The translations under genes and the position numbers were made by a program. A DNA stretch of 64,000 nucleotides from Sorex araneus (taxonomy: Eukaryota > Chordata > Mammalia > Eulipotyphla > Soricidae): the NCBI RefSeq assembly GCF_027595985.1, contig NC_073306.1:160476197-160540196 (forward strand). The letters run 5' to 3'. Shown here piece after piece: positions 1 through 37,499 of the stretch (the stretch's first letter is position 1; each line of letters opens with the position of its first letter). The notes beneath the pieces are model-generated. The model had not been told where the DNA came from and did not search any database. It worked only from the letters and a program-made list of their open reading frames with translations.

Positions 1-420
1 AGGGGGTTCGTTGTGCGCGCTCGTTGGGGCTGGCGTTGGGCGTTCGGAAGCGGTGGCGGCGGTGTTGCCGGCGGTGACGTGAGCCCGAGGGAGCGGCCAG
101 GCTGGGCGTCCGGGCCCGGCTGCTGTGCCCGGGCCTCGGCAAGTGCGTCTTTAGCAGCCGGGTCGGCACGCAGCCTGCGTTCTGCACGAGTCCCAGGCCG
201 AGGCCAGGCAGGTGGAGGCTTGAAGGCAGCCCCCAGAAAAGGCTGTCCATTCCGTCGTTGGCGTGAGTGTCCTGCGACTTGAGTACACCGTTGGGCCCTG
301 GGTGGGTGCTTGAGGGTGTCCTAGGACTCCAGAGCCGGTGATCCCGGGCTTGGCAGACGGCGCCCCGCGCCCGCCCTTGGCGCTTGCGGCCAGTTTATAA
401 GCCCCGCACCTGTGCAAGTA
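1..420. promoter_or_regulatory. 3' flank of a CpG island
   Basis: GC-rich and CpG-rich start of the window, declining after about 420. It is probably the downstream edge of the PI4K2B promoter island, with exon 1 just outside. No reading frame here resembles the PI4K2B N-terminus. In human, as I recall, SEPSECS diverges from the same island. Confidence 0.6.
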
Positions 421-544
421 GAAGTTTGTGGGTCAGTAAAAGGCGCGGGTTCTGTGCGTCAACTTTTCGATGTAATGTTATAAAAATGATTTCTTGGTGT
501 TTGGGCCCGGGAACTGAAGCCACGTCTCATCCGTGCGGTGACTT

Positions 545-726
545 TTTGGTTTGGTTTGGTTTGGTTTTGAGTGACACCCTGCGATGCTCAGGGGATACTC
601 CTGGCTCTGCACTTAAACATTACTCCAGGCAGTTCTCCGGGCACCGTATGGGATGCAGGGGATTGAACCTGGTGGCTTGACCCCGGGCAAGGTAAACGCC
701 CAACCCGCGGTACTATCTCTGGCCCC
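545..726 (-). repeat. SOR-type SINE, old
   Basis: Reads on + as CACCCTGCGATGCTCAGGGG through TGGGATGCAGGGGATTGAAC to CTATCTCTGGCCCC, the reverse complement of the SINE. Several substitutions. Confidence 0.8.
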
Positions 727-2094
727 CATACAGTGACATTTTTATCCAGGTGTTCAAGCCAGTGCAGTCAATGACTTTTCCCTGATGGGATACCACCCCT
801 CAGTACAGTGGGCCGCGTTGTACTGTGAGCGACTGCTGTGTGGACAGTAGCCAGGGTCAGCCCAGTACTTAGCGGAAGAAACATTAAATTGGATGCAGAT
901 CTCAGACGACCCTCATTCACCTAACTGCATCCCGTCGTTTGTATTTGGTGTGTGAAGCAGCTAAGATTCCTATGGCTGGCTTGCCTTCTGCTGCCTTACT
1001 TTGTGTACCTAGATCTTATTCTGGAGAACCGGGTTCCCCTCAAGCAGTACTTAGGAAATCTGGAGGCGTCACTGGTGATTCAAGAGCCCAAGGATGAGCT
1101 GCCACTCAGAGGTACCCAGGCCACTTCCCAGGTCAACCCCTACAGTGCCCCGGGACCTCCTGTTGGGCGGGAAGGGGAGCAACCTGTTTGTGGTGCAGAA
1201 TCAAAGGAGGGTCAGGAGCACACATTGGCCCTAACCAATATATGGGACCATCTCTTAGCCTCGACCTAGATTTTAAAAGAGCCTAAAACTTTGAAAATAC
1301 ATTGTTCTGTGGAGGTGCACCTTTCTAAACTAGTTAACAGTAAGGCCAGGAAAAGTGAAAGAGGGAGCAAGAAAAGAGAATGCAGTTGATAATTAGGATT
1401 CCTTCCCATGAAACGAACTTTCATCACAGATGAGAGTTTGCTTTAACTCTTGTGTTTGTCACCTGTGCTCAGGACAGCACAGCAGGGTGTGGGTGCCCAC
1501 CCTTACCCTTGGGAAGAGACAACCGCAGACCTAGACCAGAGGCAGGTGTGAGGAAGTGAGAGCCAGAGCCGAGCCTACTTCTTTATGGGGGGTTTTCCTA
1601 GCGTTCCCCATGTTGTAATAGAAGCATTACTTTGGGGTTTAGCGTAGAGGGTGTTTTGTTGTTGTTGTTGTTCTTAATGGACTTTAAAATAGTTTTGAAT
1701 TGTAAAAAATGGTTTTTTCAATGTTGAAACTAGTCTGCTCAAACGTTTGTAATTGAGTAATTTTTTAACTAGACTTTTAGGTTCGTTGTAATGAGTTCGT
1801 TGACTTTCTCTGTTCTTTACCAGCCAGTCTCCACGAAGCCGCCTCTCCTTCAGAAACTCTTACTGTTTTGATTAATATTAACGTAACATATGATCCCTAT
1901 CTATTTTGTTTGTGCAAACAGGAACTCTGTGTACTTTAGCCTGTGGGAAAATGTCACATGTATGTTATCTTTAGTAAGACATTTAGCCAGGGCCAGAGCC
2001 TGCATTAACCATAATATGCTGCTTGATTAATATCAAAGTAGCATTAGTGGCATTTCTTGTTCTAGTTGTCATTTTAGTCAGTGAATTGTAGACT

Positions 2095-2195
2095 CATAAA
2101 GATGATAAAATACCTATGTGTATGTAGTATGTGCAGGGCATAGTTCTATGGCTTCGGCATTCATAACCATCCCTAGGAAGAAGTGAGTACTATTT
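2095..2195. repeat. Possible MIR fragment
   Basis: GCAGGGCATAGTTCTATGGC, then AGGAAGAAGTGAGTACTATT, resembles the MIR core followed by the deletion-prone tail. Short and eroded. Confidence 0.35.
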
Positions 2196-2343
2196 GTTTT
2201 ATTTTGGTGCCACAACTGGCAATGCTCAGTTTATTCCTGGCTCTGAACTCAGGGATCACTTCCTGTGGGACTTGAAGGACCATCTAGCCTGGATGGACAG
2301 ATGCAAGGCAAGCACCTTAACCTGCTCTATTTCTCCAGCCCCC
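2195..2343 (-). repeat. SOR-type SINE, degraded
   Basis: GGTGCCACAACTGGCAATGC to CTATTTCTCCAGCCCC keeps the ends of the family but has lost much of the middle. Confidence 0.65.
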
Positions 2344-2357
2344 ACGAGTATTATTAT

Positions 2358-2458
2358 TATTTTTTTTGGTCTTTTGTGTGTGTGTGGTGTCAGGAATTGA
2401 GCCCATGGTCTCAACACATACGAGTTTATGCTTTAGTGCTGAGCCATGTCCCCAGCCC
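2358..2458 (-). repeat. tRNA-Ala-like SINE
   Basis: Reverse complement reads GGGGACATGGCTCAGCACTA and ends GACCATGGGCTCAATTCC, a tRNA-Ala head with A and B boxes, distinct from SOR. Confidence 0.55.
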
Positions 2459-2465
2459 TGTATTC

Positions 2466-2647
2466 TTTTTTTTTTTTTTTTTTTGCTTTTTGGGTCACAC
2501 CCAGCGATGCTCAGGGGTTACTCCTGGCTTTACACTCAGGAATTACTCCTGGCGGTGCTTGGGGGACCATATGGGATGCCGGGGATCGAACCCGGGTCGG
2601 CCGCGTGCAAGGCAAACGCCCTACCCACTGTGCTATCGCTCCGGCCC

Positions 2648-2648
<1 letters not shown>
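2466..2648 (-). repeat. SOR SINE, near intact
   Basis: Poly-T tail, GCTTTTTGGGTCACACCCAG, then GGATCGAACCCGGGTCGGCC and GCTATCGCTCCGGCCCC. A good reference copy: B box, internal GCCAGGAGTAA region (as its complement) and 3' AGC-poly-A are all preserved. Confidence 0.95.
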
Positions 2649-2683
<35 letters not shown>

Positions 2684-3057
2684 AGAGAGGAATCTGTTTC
2701 TCCAAGGTACCAGGAAATGAAAGTCAGAAGCATTGATCAGTTTTGTTGGAGAGCCCTGTAAGAATAGTTAGAGAATTCTAAAATTGGCATAGATGCCACA
2801 GTGCAAGCAAGTATGTTTATCAGTACATGCTGTCTGTTAGTGTGGTGAGGGTAGTGTGCTTAGATGGGGAAGACTAGCAGAGGAAGTGGCTTCCGATTTG
2901 AGACCAGTAAGATAAATGCCTTGGAAACCCCAGCGCTGGGTTCAGAGCTCCAGGCGTGTGAGCCAGCAAGATAGTGCTCTCAGAAAGGATTCTGACCCAG
3001 GGCTAAAACATAACGCAGACCCTCTAGTGAGGAAGTGTTCATTCTGTTTGTTTCAGA

Positions 3058-3225
3058 AGAGAAGATGGGGCCCAGGAGATAGCGGGGAGCCTTGTGTGTG
3101 GCCTACAACCCAGGCTCATCCCTGGCGCTCCATGTGGTCGCTCAAGCCCTAGCAGCAGTAGTGAGTGAGCCTTGAGTGCAGAGCCTGATCACCGCCGGGG
3201 GTGGTCCCCATAATAATAAAATAAA
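3058..3225 (+). repeat. SOR-type SINE, old
   Basis: GGGGCCCAGGAGATAGCGGG through GAGTGCAGAGCC to an AATAATAAAATAA tail. Heavily diverged. Confidence 0.6.
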
Positions 3226-3374
3226 CTTGGTAAGTTGCCTTGTATTTGTATACTTGCATAAAAATTAAAATATAAAAGGTTATATGGTGTTTCTCTGCCC
3301 AGTTTCTGAAAGGGCCAGTAATAATACTTAGGTCTGGTTGAGAATAGTTTAAGAAGTCAAAAATTCTCAAGCTG

Positions 3375-3450
3375 TTAAGGGCCTGGCAGGTGCCACACAT
3401 TGTTTTAGTCACTTGGGATATATCAGAGAACAAAACGAGCACTTCTCCCC
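3375..3450. repeat. Possible L2 fragment
   Basis: GGTGCCACACATTGTTTTAG and GAGAACAAAACGAGC resemble the 3' region of L2 elements. Confidence 0.3.
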
Positions 3451-3849
3451 TCCCGGAATTTAGGCCTGTGTAAATTTAGGTGGAGGGCAGGGTTGGACTG
3501 CTGATGAAAGCAAGCGAAGAGCCCGATATGAATGGAACTTGATCAGAAGGCCTTTAGAGGCTTTAAAAAAAATGCTTTTAGAATAGACCATTGAGTACTC
3601 AAAGGTAGAATTCAGAATATTTGAATATTATTTGATATTGAGACAAATCAGAACTCCATCTTTTATGCCTTAAAAGATGTGAGAGTGCTATTAACTGGCA
3701 GGGGAGAGATGGGGGCTAACCCTGCCCCTCTGTTAAAACAAAACCGATTGACAAGCCTTCAAACCTTATCCCCACAGCATATATGCCTTAAGGTGGTCCA
3801 ACGGTGGGTGGATTTAACTCCAAGCTAAAGGCCAAAGGTACCTTTCTGT

Positions 3850-4028
3850 TTCATTTTGTTTTGTTTTTTGAGGCCACATCTGGTGGTCCTTAGGGCTCAC
3901 TCCTGGCTCTCCCCTTAAGGATCACTCCTGGCAGGCTCAGAGCACTGGACGTGATGCTGGAGTTTTTGAACCACAGTTGACTGTGTGCAAGACAAGCACC
4001 TAACCCCTGTACTATCTCTCCTGCCTCA
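3850..4028 (-). repeat. SOR-type SINE, old
   Basis: GAGGCCACATCTGGTGGTCC to CTATCTCTCCTGCCTC, followed 35 bp later by a (GTT)n run. Confidence 0.75.
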
Positions 4029-5307
4029 AATGTACCTTTAAATGAAATGTTTTAAGTCTGTTGTTGTTGTTGTTGTTGTTTTAAGACAGATGCTAGGTAG
4101 CCTTTCCTTTTATCAAGTAATGAAATAGTAGACACCTGTAGTCTAAGTAACTTTCTAGATTATAATGGTAAATTCAAACCTTCTTCAAAGAATGACTCAT
4201 TTTATGTGGGAGATTTTCTAATTCACCCAAAGGAATTGCTCAGTAAGTGATGAATTAAGGAGATTGAGGACATCCTGGTTGATTTTTTTTTATAGTGATA
4301 TTTCTGATCCAATATTGGTTGAAACTAAATTAAGTATTCAGAATGTGGTCATGGGCTCTATGAGAGGAACAAAGGCAGGCTCTATGATGAGCTCATAAAG
4401 TCTGACCCACCAAAACAGTTTGCTGACATCTCCTAGTAGTCATGTCTGCACATAGTTTCCTAAGTAGCTGCTCAAGTGCAGCAGGGGAAGGAACAAGAGC
4501 GGCCTAATAGTCCAGCTGGTTCACTCTGAGCAGTTTGCCCGGCTCCGGCCAGCCCACCAGGGTCTGGTACAGAAGAGCGCTGCTTATGCTGGTCTAGAGT
4601 TAGGACTGAGAGATGCCTGTTTGATGCCGGCGTGGCTTAGGGTCAGAGAGCAAGCTTCCAGGAGACACTGGAAAACTGAGGTATGACACAGGTGGGCATG
4701 TCGCTTGCTGACAAGCCCCCAAGCCCCACCATAGGGAAGGAGGCAGAGAGGAGAGGAGACAGGGGGACATGCAGTGGTCTCCACCCATCTGAAGTGGCTT
4801 CTCCGCGAGAAGTAGACTTGCTTTGCTCCAGCTGGCAGCTCAGGACAGTGAACAAAACCACAGGTTTGTTTCTAGAAAAAGAAGTTTCTGTATTTGTTTT
4901 CAAATAAACCCAGGGAGGAGCACAAGGGAGTGATGTGCTGTTGAAAGTGTTTAACTCCCTGACCCAAATACACCGGCTTTATGGAGAGCACATTATTGGG
5001 GGGTAAGGTGAGATAAATAACTTTAATTCAGAGCCCTGACTTGGGGGGAGGGAAGCCATTCAACAAATGACCATGATTGCTCACACTTTCTGGATCATAA
5101 ATAATACTTCATTTACTTAGTAAAATATTGAGTAACTCCTTAAAATACACATCGCATTTCCAGCTGCTAGAGATACACAGTGAGCAAAAAGACAAAAATC
5201 TTCACTTTCGAAGATTTCCAAGGGAATTAGCAAAGCTGATTTGGAATTAGCATGTTATAGACGTGACTAAAACCTGGGATTATTTTTTCTTTTAAAAGTT
5301 TGTTATA

Positions 5308-5751
5308 CACCCAAGAATAGTAGAAATAAGTACCAGATGGTTGACTCCATGGCTTGGAAGCTGGCCTCACATTCTGGGGAAAAGGCAGCTCAGATAGAGA
5401 AGGGAACACCAAGTAAAATGTGGTTGGAGGCCACGCGGGGGAAGGGTGATGCGTGCTGAAAGTAGACTAGAGACTTAACACAATGGCCACTCAACACCCC
5501 TATTGCAAACCACAACACCCAATTGGAGAGAGAGAACAAAAGGGAATACCTTGCCACAGAGGCAGGGTGGGGTGGGGAGAGATGGGATTGGGGGGTGGGA
5601 GGGATGCTGGGTTTATTGGTGGTGGAGAATGGGCACTGGTGAAGGGGTGGTTTCTCGAACATTGTATGAGGGAAACACTAGCACGAAAATGTATAAATCT
5701 GTAACTGTACCCTCACTAATTAAAAAATAAATAAATTTAGAATAAAAAAAT
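5308..5751 (+). mobile_element. L1 3' end (3'UTR and tail)
   Basis: 5'-truncated copy running from ACCCAAGAATAGTAGAAATA to an A-rich tail, with TGGCCACTCAACACCCC and GGGCACTGGTGAAGGGGTGG landmarks. Flanked by a 14-bp duplication AAAAGTYTGTTATA (5294-5307 and 5752-5765), so it moved by target-primed reverse transcription. Confidence 0.9.
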
Positions 5752-5984
5752 AAAAGTCTGTTATATATGCCCAGTGGCCCTTTGTGTAGTGGTTTTTTTT
5801 ATTTTTTTCAGCATAAATTTCAGAATAGTAGTACTAGTTTTATTTCTACTAGGATTAAGGCAAAATTTTAATTAAGGGAAGATTGCATTCTGAATTTTCA
5901 TAATAATCAATGCATTATGGCAGCATTTAGATGCTTTCCAAAATGTGAATAATCTTTGGTCTAGTGCTTTGAACGATGACTTAA

Positions 5985-6105
5985 TTTTTCTGACAAGTGT
6001 TTATTGAGGGCTTATTATGTTCCAGAAGCTGAAAAAGTTCTGGGCATGTGGTAGTGAAGGAAATCCTTGTCTTCTTGGAGCCCACAAAATAAATAACTGA
6101 TGCAA
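5985..6105. repeat. Possible L2 3' fragment
   Basis: TTTATTGAGGGCTTATTATG, then AGCTGAAAAAGTTCTGGGCA and CTTCTTGGAGCCCAC follow the order of an L2 3' region. Confidence 0.4.
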
Positions 6106-7721
6106 TATGTAAGGTGATACGTCCTTGCCAGAAAATTAATAAGTGGAGACAAGTGAGATTGGATGGGATCTTGGCGGCCACCCTAGAACTTAGGCTTTTT
6201 CTCTGTGATGGAAACCTTTGCCTGTACAAAGGGTCTGACTTTGTTTTAAGAGCACTGCTGTTGTGTCTCTGTCGAGTTCAGAGAAAGCAGTATACTGTTG
6301 AGAGTAAAGGGAGAGTGGCCAGGAGACGCTTACAGTAATCCAGACAAGAGTTGATAGTGCCCTGGACCCGTGGAAAGAATGGAGCTGGTGAGGTGGGTGG
6401 TAGAACTGCCGATGGGTGGTGTGCGGGGCCTAAGAGTTAGGGAATTGTGGATGAGTCCAAGGATTTGGATCTGAACAGCCAGAAGCTCTGGAGTTGCCAG
6501 CAACGGAAATCATGCATGCGGGAATTAAGGGGTGCTCAAAAGAGTGGCGCATAAGGTGAAATATGGGCTTTTGGGTAGTTTCAGCTGCCACTGATGACCC
6601 AAGTGGGGATGATGGTGAGTTCTGTACTCCGGGCTTCAGCCGGAGGTCCAGGCTTGAGGTAGAAATGTGAGAGTCATCAGTACTGATAAAGGGAAGAGAT
6701 TGTGAACAGAGCAGGGAGTACTGCCAGGGTCAGCAGTCCGGAGGATGAGGGGGAGCCAGCAAGGAGACTGAAGAGGCGCACAGTGAGGCCCAGGAACCAG
6801 CAGATGCGGCCGTCCAGGAAGCCGAATCTGGAGAGGCTTTGGCAGAGAGAGTGACCAGCAGGGTCAGGTGGTGTTGGTCCAAGGACATATGTTCAGAGGC
6901 CAACTACTATGGAGGCCACTATGTACACAAATGACAGAAAAAAAAAAAACCCACAAAAACATTTCAGTGGTGAGACTTTAGTGTGAGATTGCAACAGCAG
7001 CCTTGACGGAAATGTGTTCCAGAGAGAATGAGAGAAGAACAATTTGAGTTGGTAAATGGAATGAACCAGAGAGGCTTTTTGCTAGAAAGTGGAGCAAAAG
7101 GAATGAGGAGAGTATATAAGGCATTGTTGGGAGTTCTAAGAAGTTTAAGATGAGACAGGGGGAAGAGGAGGGGAGGGGGGGAGATAGGAAGATCACAGCA
7201 TGCTGTGTATGGTGATAGAAATGATCCATTCGGAGGAGAAAGAAATAGTGACACAGGAGCAGTTGCTGAGAATGCATGACCTGAAGCAGTTGGGATGAGA
7301 TGAGGCACATGAGAGCTTCCAGTTGGTGCTTGGACAGTGCACCTGGGGTACAGGTGTGGTGTGAGCACTGATGAGCGTTTGCTCTGCCCCTCTTAGGAGG
7401 TGAAATAGGAAATGAGGTGAGGAGGATGGTGTTGGGGATTTGAGGAAGGGAGCAGGGTATGAGGTAGCTTTCCAGAAGAGTATGGAGCAGGAGCGTTTAT
7501 TATTTTACAGTCCTGGAGGTGGGAAGTCCAAGAGCCAAGTGCCAATTCTTGGGGCATCTCTTGCAGTCACTGTGTCCTCAGAGGATGGGGAAGTGGGTGC
7601 TGAGCACTAATCTCACCTTGGGACACCCCCCGCCATGTCCTCTGGAGCGGAGTGTCTCCCAACGCCCCTGTCTCTTGTTAGCAATCACTCTGGGGTGTAG
7701 GGGCTCAGGAGAGTTCGTGCA

Positions 7722-7857
7722 GGGCTGGAGCGATAGTACAGCAAGTAGGGCGCTTGCCTTGCATGCGGCTGACCCATGTTCTGTCCCTGGCACCCCATGC
7801 CTGACAGGAGAGCTGGGCGTAAACCCTGAGTGCTGCTGGGTGTGGCCAAAAATAATA
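7722..7857 (+). repeat. SOR SINE, internal deletion
   Basis: GGGCTGGAGCGATAGTACAG, TTGCCTTGCATGCGGCTGAC, then directly to GAGTGCTGCTGGGTGTGGCC. Part of the middle is lost. Confidence 0.85.
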
Positions 7858-8057
7858 GTTGATGGCAGGGGCATACACGTAATTCATAACAGGGCATAAT
7901 GCCTTCTGAGCAACTGCAGGGCATATGATCATGGGGTTGAGTCATGTGTGTCATGTGTTATATTTCATTGGAATTTGTGCTGGGGCCTCACACATGCGAG
8001 ACATGGTCTCTCTCCTCCCGCTTAGCCAGCACCCTGATCCTGGAGTGGGGTGGATTT

Positions 8058-8218
8058 TATTTCCTTCGTTTTAAGGCCTCACCAACAGTGCTCAGGGTTT
8101 ACTCCTGGCTCTCTTCTCAGGGATCACTTCTAGAGGTGCTTGGGGGACTCTACAGGGTGCTGGGGGTCGAACCCTGGGTCGGCTGCTTGCAAGGCAAGCA
8201 TCTTACAGACTCCCCTGG
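8058..8218 (-). repeat. SOR-type SINE
   Basis: AGGCCTCACCAACAGTGCTC to GGTCGGCTGCTTGCAAGGC. The 5' end stops at CATCTTACAGACTCCCC. Confidence 0.75.
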
Positions 8219-8655
8219 ATTTTAAGTGAGACCAGACTGGTCCATGATTGTCTAATCTAATTCAGCTAGATGGATCCAGGGTAGCCACGAGCTGGGCAGT
8301 CTTCAGGTGCCCATGCCACAGGAGAGAGAGGAAGCGTGATGACTGTGATGACTGACCATGGGTGAGGCTGGTCGGGGGGAGAGGTAAGGACTGAAGAGGG
8401 AGGGGGTACATGTAAAAACCAGCAACAGCTTGGTAGATTAGTAGGTCTGTAGGCCCTAGGGGTGGAGGAATTGGGGTGGCTTGGGGTGTTAATTTAACTA
8501 GGAAGGTCAAAGTTGCTGTAAGTGGAATGTTTGGAGAGGTTTCTTAATAATGACAGGTCTGACCCAGGACGATGCATTTGGCATTGGGATGGAGAGCAAA
8601 ATTATGAGAAGAGACTTTCAAGTAATTTGAGGTGTTAGCGCGATTATTTCAATAA

Positions 8656-33732
<25,077 letters not shown>

Positions 33733-34198
33733 CCGCTGAGCGGAACCTCGGCCGCCTCCCGCCTCGCCCGAGCCGGTTTCTGAATGGAAGCACAAGTTTA
33801 CAGGGGCGCTCGGGGTTTTTTTCTGTCCAGAATATTAAATTTATTTCAGGGATGAAGTGTTGTATCTTCTATATTGTATTTTTCTAGGAAAATTGTATTT
33901 TTATTATTAAAAGTTATTGATGCCAGTTAAAAAGCTGATCTCATGGTTTACACATTTTTGAAAATAACTGTAATGATCATTTTTAGAATTCCAGGTAGAA
34001 AACGAGGTATTTGTGGGACTTTGAATACAATGATTTTTTTTTTATATTTTTTTAAACATTGAAAAGAACAAAGAGACTCTTCTCCAATTACAAAAGGCTG
34101 CTAAGAGTACTGCTGTTCTTGGAACTTTTGTACATGCTAGAAAATCAAGAATAATGCCATGTTGCCTTAATTTTTTAAAGCTGCTATTTTAGAACTTG

Positions 34199-34204
34199 AA
34201 TAAA
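34199..34204 (+). terminator. PI4K2B: Candidate proximal poly(A) signal AATAAA
   Basis: Canonical hexamer about 470 bp after the stop codon, followed by TGTCCTTAAAGTG. It is the first canonical AATAAA after the stop; two ATTAAA variants precede it. Confidence 0.45.
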
Positions 34205-34413
34205 TGTCCTTAAAGTGACAATTGCTAGAGGTCACAGACTATTTTCTTTCTTACACTTCAAAATATTTTTGTCAGTTGTCTTGTAAGTGGGGGTGTGAGG
34301 AAGCTAAGGCTACCCCCTTAAAAATAAAGAGACTCAACCAAGACAGGGAATCATAGGAAATTAAGACAGATCTCTGTTATATTGAAATTTCTAAAATAGC
34401 ATTAAAATTTCCC

Positions 34414-34577
34414 TTGGGGCCAGAGAGAGTCCAACAGGTAAGACATTTGCCTTGCATGTGGCTGACCTGGGGCTCCATCCCCAGCACCCCATATGGTCGC
34501 CCAAGTTCCACTCTGTGTGATTCCTGAGTCAGGGCCAGGAGTAAGCCCTGCACACCACCAGGCAAGGCCCAAAAAGG
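34414..34577 (+). repeat. SOR-type SINE in the presumed 3'UTR
   Basis: TTGGGGCCAGAGAGAGTCCA to AGGCAAGGCCCAAAAAGG. Near-identical AAATTTCCCTT flanks on both sides. Confidence 0.85.
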
Positions 34578-34596
34578 AGAAGTGAAATTTCCCTTT

Positions 34597-34775
34597 GGAG
34601 ACGGGATAGTTCAAAGGGCCCGTCACACACTCTGCATGCAGGAGACCAGAATCGATCCCTGGAACCAAACCATATGGACCCCCTCCCACACTCCCCCTCC
34701 CCCGCCGCCCCCCACATGGCCCAGAGTGACTGTCACACAACCTTCTAGAACGACCCCACTGGGTGGGGCCCCAAA
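34597..34775 (+). repeat. SINE remnant
   Basis: GAGACGGGATAGTTCAAAGG, TGCATGCAGGAGACCAGAAT and a C-rich 3' half. The B-box area reads AATCGATCCC. Confidence 0.5.
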
Positions 34776-35038
34776 ACAGATGCCACCCCACCCCCCATTT
34801 CCCTTTTGTTTCTTGCATGGGACCAATTATTTTAATTAATACTTCTGAATTTTCTTCTTCAGTTTAGTTCTACAATCAGTGCTTTTACTGGAAAATAAGC
34901 CTTACCTCAAAGTGTCAGTTGGATTGCGTTTTGGGTTCTCAGAACATAGCTTAATACACAAAATAACTGTAGTGTCCGTGAAGTGACCCACGTGCTATTG
35001 AGAGTCCACTTTTGGCAGACAGGCCTCATTCCAAGCGG

Positions 35039-35190
35039 GGAGGGGCCCAGAGATAGAGTACAGCCTGTAGGGCACTTGCCTTGCACCAGCTGAGCCGGGT
35101 TAGATCCCTGGCACCCCATATAGTCCCCTGAGCATTGCCAGGAGTAACCCCTAAGCACCACCAGGTGTGGCAGAAATAAAAACTAAATGA
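35039..35190 (+). repeat. SOR-type SINE
   Basis: GGGCCCAGAGATAGAGTACA, B box GGTTAGATCCC, ending CCACCAGGTGTGGCAGAAAT. Confidence 0.8.
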
Positions 35191-36317
35191 AGAGCACGCT
35201 GCAATTCTCCAAGAGATCATTTCTACCTGATTTTGATTTCCAGTATGTCAGATTTCCTGGGAATTTGTAGCACTTGGGATCCACAGAATGATTCAATTGC
35301 GAGAGGAGGGCCCACCCGCTTCCCGCTTCCCTCTCCCGGCTCCAGAGAGCCTTCCCTTCACACCAAATTGGACAGTTTGTGGTTTCGGCCTTTTATTTGT
35401 ACTTTTGTTTTGATTAAGGGTTTTTTTGGTTTGTCTTTTAAAGTATTTCCAGAAAGTCCAGTTAGGCTTGATAGACAGGCGTGTGTTTCTCCCTACTTCC
35501 TGTCCTAGATATGGGGGAGGGGACGGTGTCTTGCCCACCCCCTCCCTATTGAAGTCTGAGTGCTAAGACGATGAAGGTGACTGGGACATTGAGTGCTCAG
35601 GCTACTCTCTGCAGGTAAATGCTGGCAATGACCTTGTGCCTTTGCATGTGTGTACTAGCAGGAAGTGGCTGTGAGGTGTGGGGACATGTTTCTCAAAGTT
35701 CTGTCAGTGTTTCTGTGGATTTCTGTGTTAACATTCTTATGGAAGTTTTGTTATTGTCAATAACAGTAGTAAATTGTTACTGCTTTGTGTCCTAAAATTG
35801 AAATCGGAGGAAATATTTTTAAGTGGGCTGACCAGGCCAGATGAGTAATTTTGAACTATTTAAGATACAATAATAAGTTGGTTCTGTTGTAAATTTTTAT
35901 GAACTTAATTCCTATTTAAATATTGTGTTAATTTTTCAATGAATATGTTTATAGTATCAAATTTGGCGGAATACAATTAATAAAAATTACTGTCTAAAAG
36001 TTAAAATTGTTCCTGAAGTTAATATACTGAACATTTGCGGTGTTTTTGAACACATTTGTGTTTATAATTGATGCCTACCCACATTTTTCTTCCTTCATAA
36101 ATTAATGTATAGTTTTATTCCTTACAACTTTAAAAGATATATGTCACTGGATCCCTAAGGTGTTTTCATTTAGTTTTAATTATATGCTGCCTTATTCTGC
36201 CCCACATTTATTATCAGTTGAAGACTGGGAAAATGATTTGTTTTACTTGTTTGCAGATTTGAAAGTGTTGATTTACAGGGTTTTTTTTTAATTATTTTAA
36301 AATATTGTGCTGATGGA

Positions 36318-36323
36318 ATTAAA
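36318..36323 (+). terminator. PI4K2B: Candidate distal poly(A) signal ATTAAA
   Basis: Common variant hexamer followed within 40 bases by a GATGGTGACTTGTTCC stretch, a plausible downstream element. It lies at the right end of the repeat-poor AT-rich block. Confidence 0.4.
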
Positions 36324-37499
36324 GCTTTATTCAAATCATGATGGTGACTTGTTCCTTGATCAGGATTACGCCTCAGATGGCGTTTATATGTGTCTGTGTG
36401 ACAGCCGTCCCCTCTCCTGAGATGCTGCTCCCCACAACACCCCAGGATTGCTGTTTCCAGGCCCCCCTGTGGTAAGCTTGGGGCCAGAACACACGAGTTT
36501 GGCAGGAGATATGTGGGGACAAATGACATGACAAATGACTGCACATTTCCTGACCCCCAATGGGGGTGAGTGGGTGGGAGCAGCCCCTCAGAGAACAAAC
36601 TGCAAGCATCCGACTGTCCCCCCCCCCACCGTGTCTGAGACTCCAGGAACCCCACAGGCACCACCCCAGTCCTCGGAGGGGTGACCACCTGCACTCCTGA
36701 GTGCTGGAACCAGCTTGACTTTGCGGTACCCAAGGCCGGACTTGCCTTGCTCTAAGCCACAGTCCCAATACACTGAGAAGTTCTCAGAGGACTTCCAGAA
36801 GCATTTAACAAATTGCATTATTCAATCAGCATCATTGTACCCCGCACATTTCAGCCTGTTGGGGAATGCAAGTAGAGTTCCTTGAAAATAAATCTTTAAC
36901 GTCTTGAGTCCGACACTCAGTAATGCGATGGGCTTAACTTTGCCGTTTTGAAATACTGTAAACTACCCGTTTCCGTTTCCCACTGGGTGTGGCCCTGATG
37001 ACCCCCAGAACCCTCTGGGCTGGAGCCCACTGCTTCATCACTGCCCAGCACCGAATCAGAATCGTTCAGCAGAGAATCAGGGCGTGAGTGGCCTGAGCAC
37101 TGCTTGGGAGCCCATCCTCCCCCCAAACCCAAGGACTGTACGCTTATTTTATGTTCACTAAAAGGAAGGTCTGTAGCTGCTCCAATGTTTTGGGTTTTTT
37201 CCAGTGAGTTGAAAGTATGGACTGAGTCTCTTGGGGGGATGCAATGTGGCGCTCAGGCTGCGGGGGGCCAGCAGTGCTATCTGGGGTCTCAAGTGCCAGA
37301 CAAGTGCCATGACCCCAAGTGCTCTCCCTGCCAAGGAAATATGCTGTCTTGACTAGGAGTTTGAGAGGGGGGCCGGGTACCATACTTAACTGCTGGCTCT
37401 ACCTGTTTGGTCTCCGGGTCCTTGTGCAGAACTTGGAGGCCCCAAACCAGCTTCCTCTCCACATGTGATTCTGCCAGTTAATGCTCAGAGACTGGTGGT

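Larger units (their letters stand above)
33733..36345 (+). other. PI4K2B: PI4K2B 3'UTR (extent uncertain)
   Basis: After the stop, repeat-free AT-rich sequence runs to about 34400, is broken by three SINEs (34414-35190), and continues repeat-poor to about 36340. Possible poly(A) signals are ATTAAA at 33834 and 33906, AATAAA at 34199, 34323 and 35979, and ATTAAA at 36318 followed by a GT-rich stretch. The distal end is a guess from composition; a short mRNA ending near 34.2 kb is the alternative. Confidence 0.55.

Noticed and set aside
1-282. PI4K2B exon 1 in the first GC-rich bases
   Set aside because: No frame gives the acidic N-terminus or a donor in the phase needed by exon 2.
952-1269. 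Open frame of 105 codons in intron 1
   Set aside because: It opens on GTG, has no known domain and lies in ordinary intron sequence. Length is within chance expectation.
2265-2761. Recurring frames with FGSHPAMHRGYSWL or AFWVTPGDAQGLLLA peptides across the window
   Set aside because: These are translations of the SOR SINE in its various frames, not genes.
7722-7800. tRNA gene at SINE heads
   Set aside because: A and B boxes are present, but the sequence cannot fold into a full cloverleaf and always leads into a SINE body.
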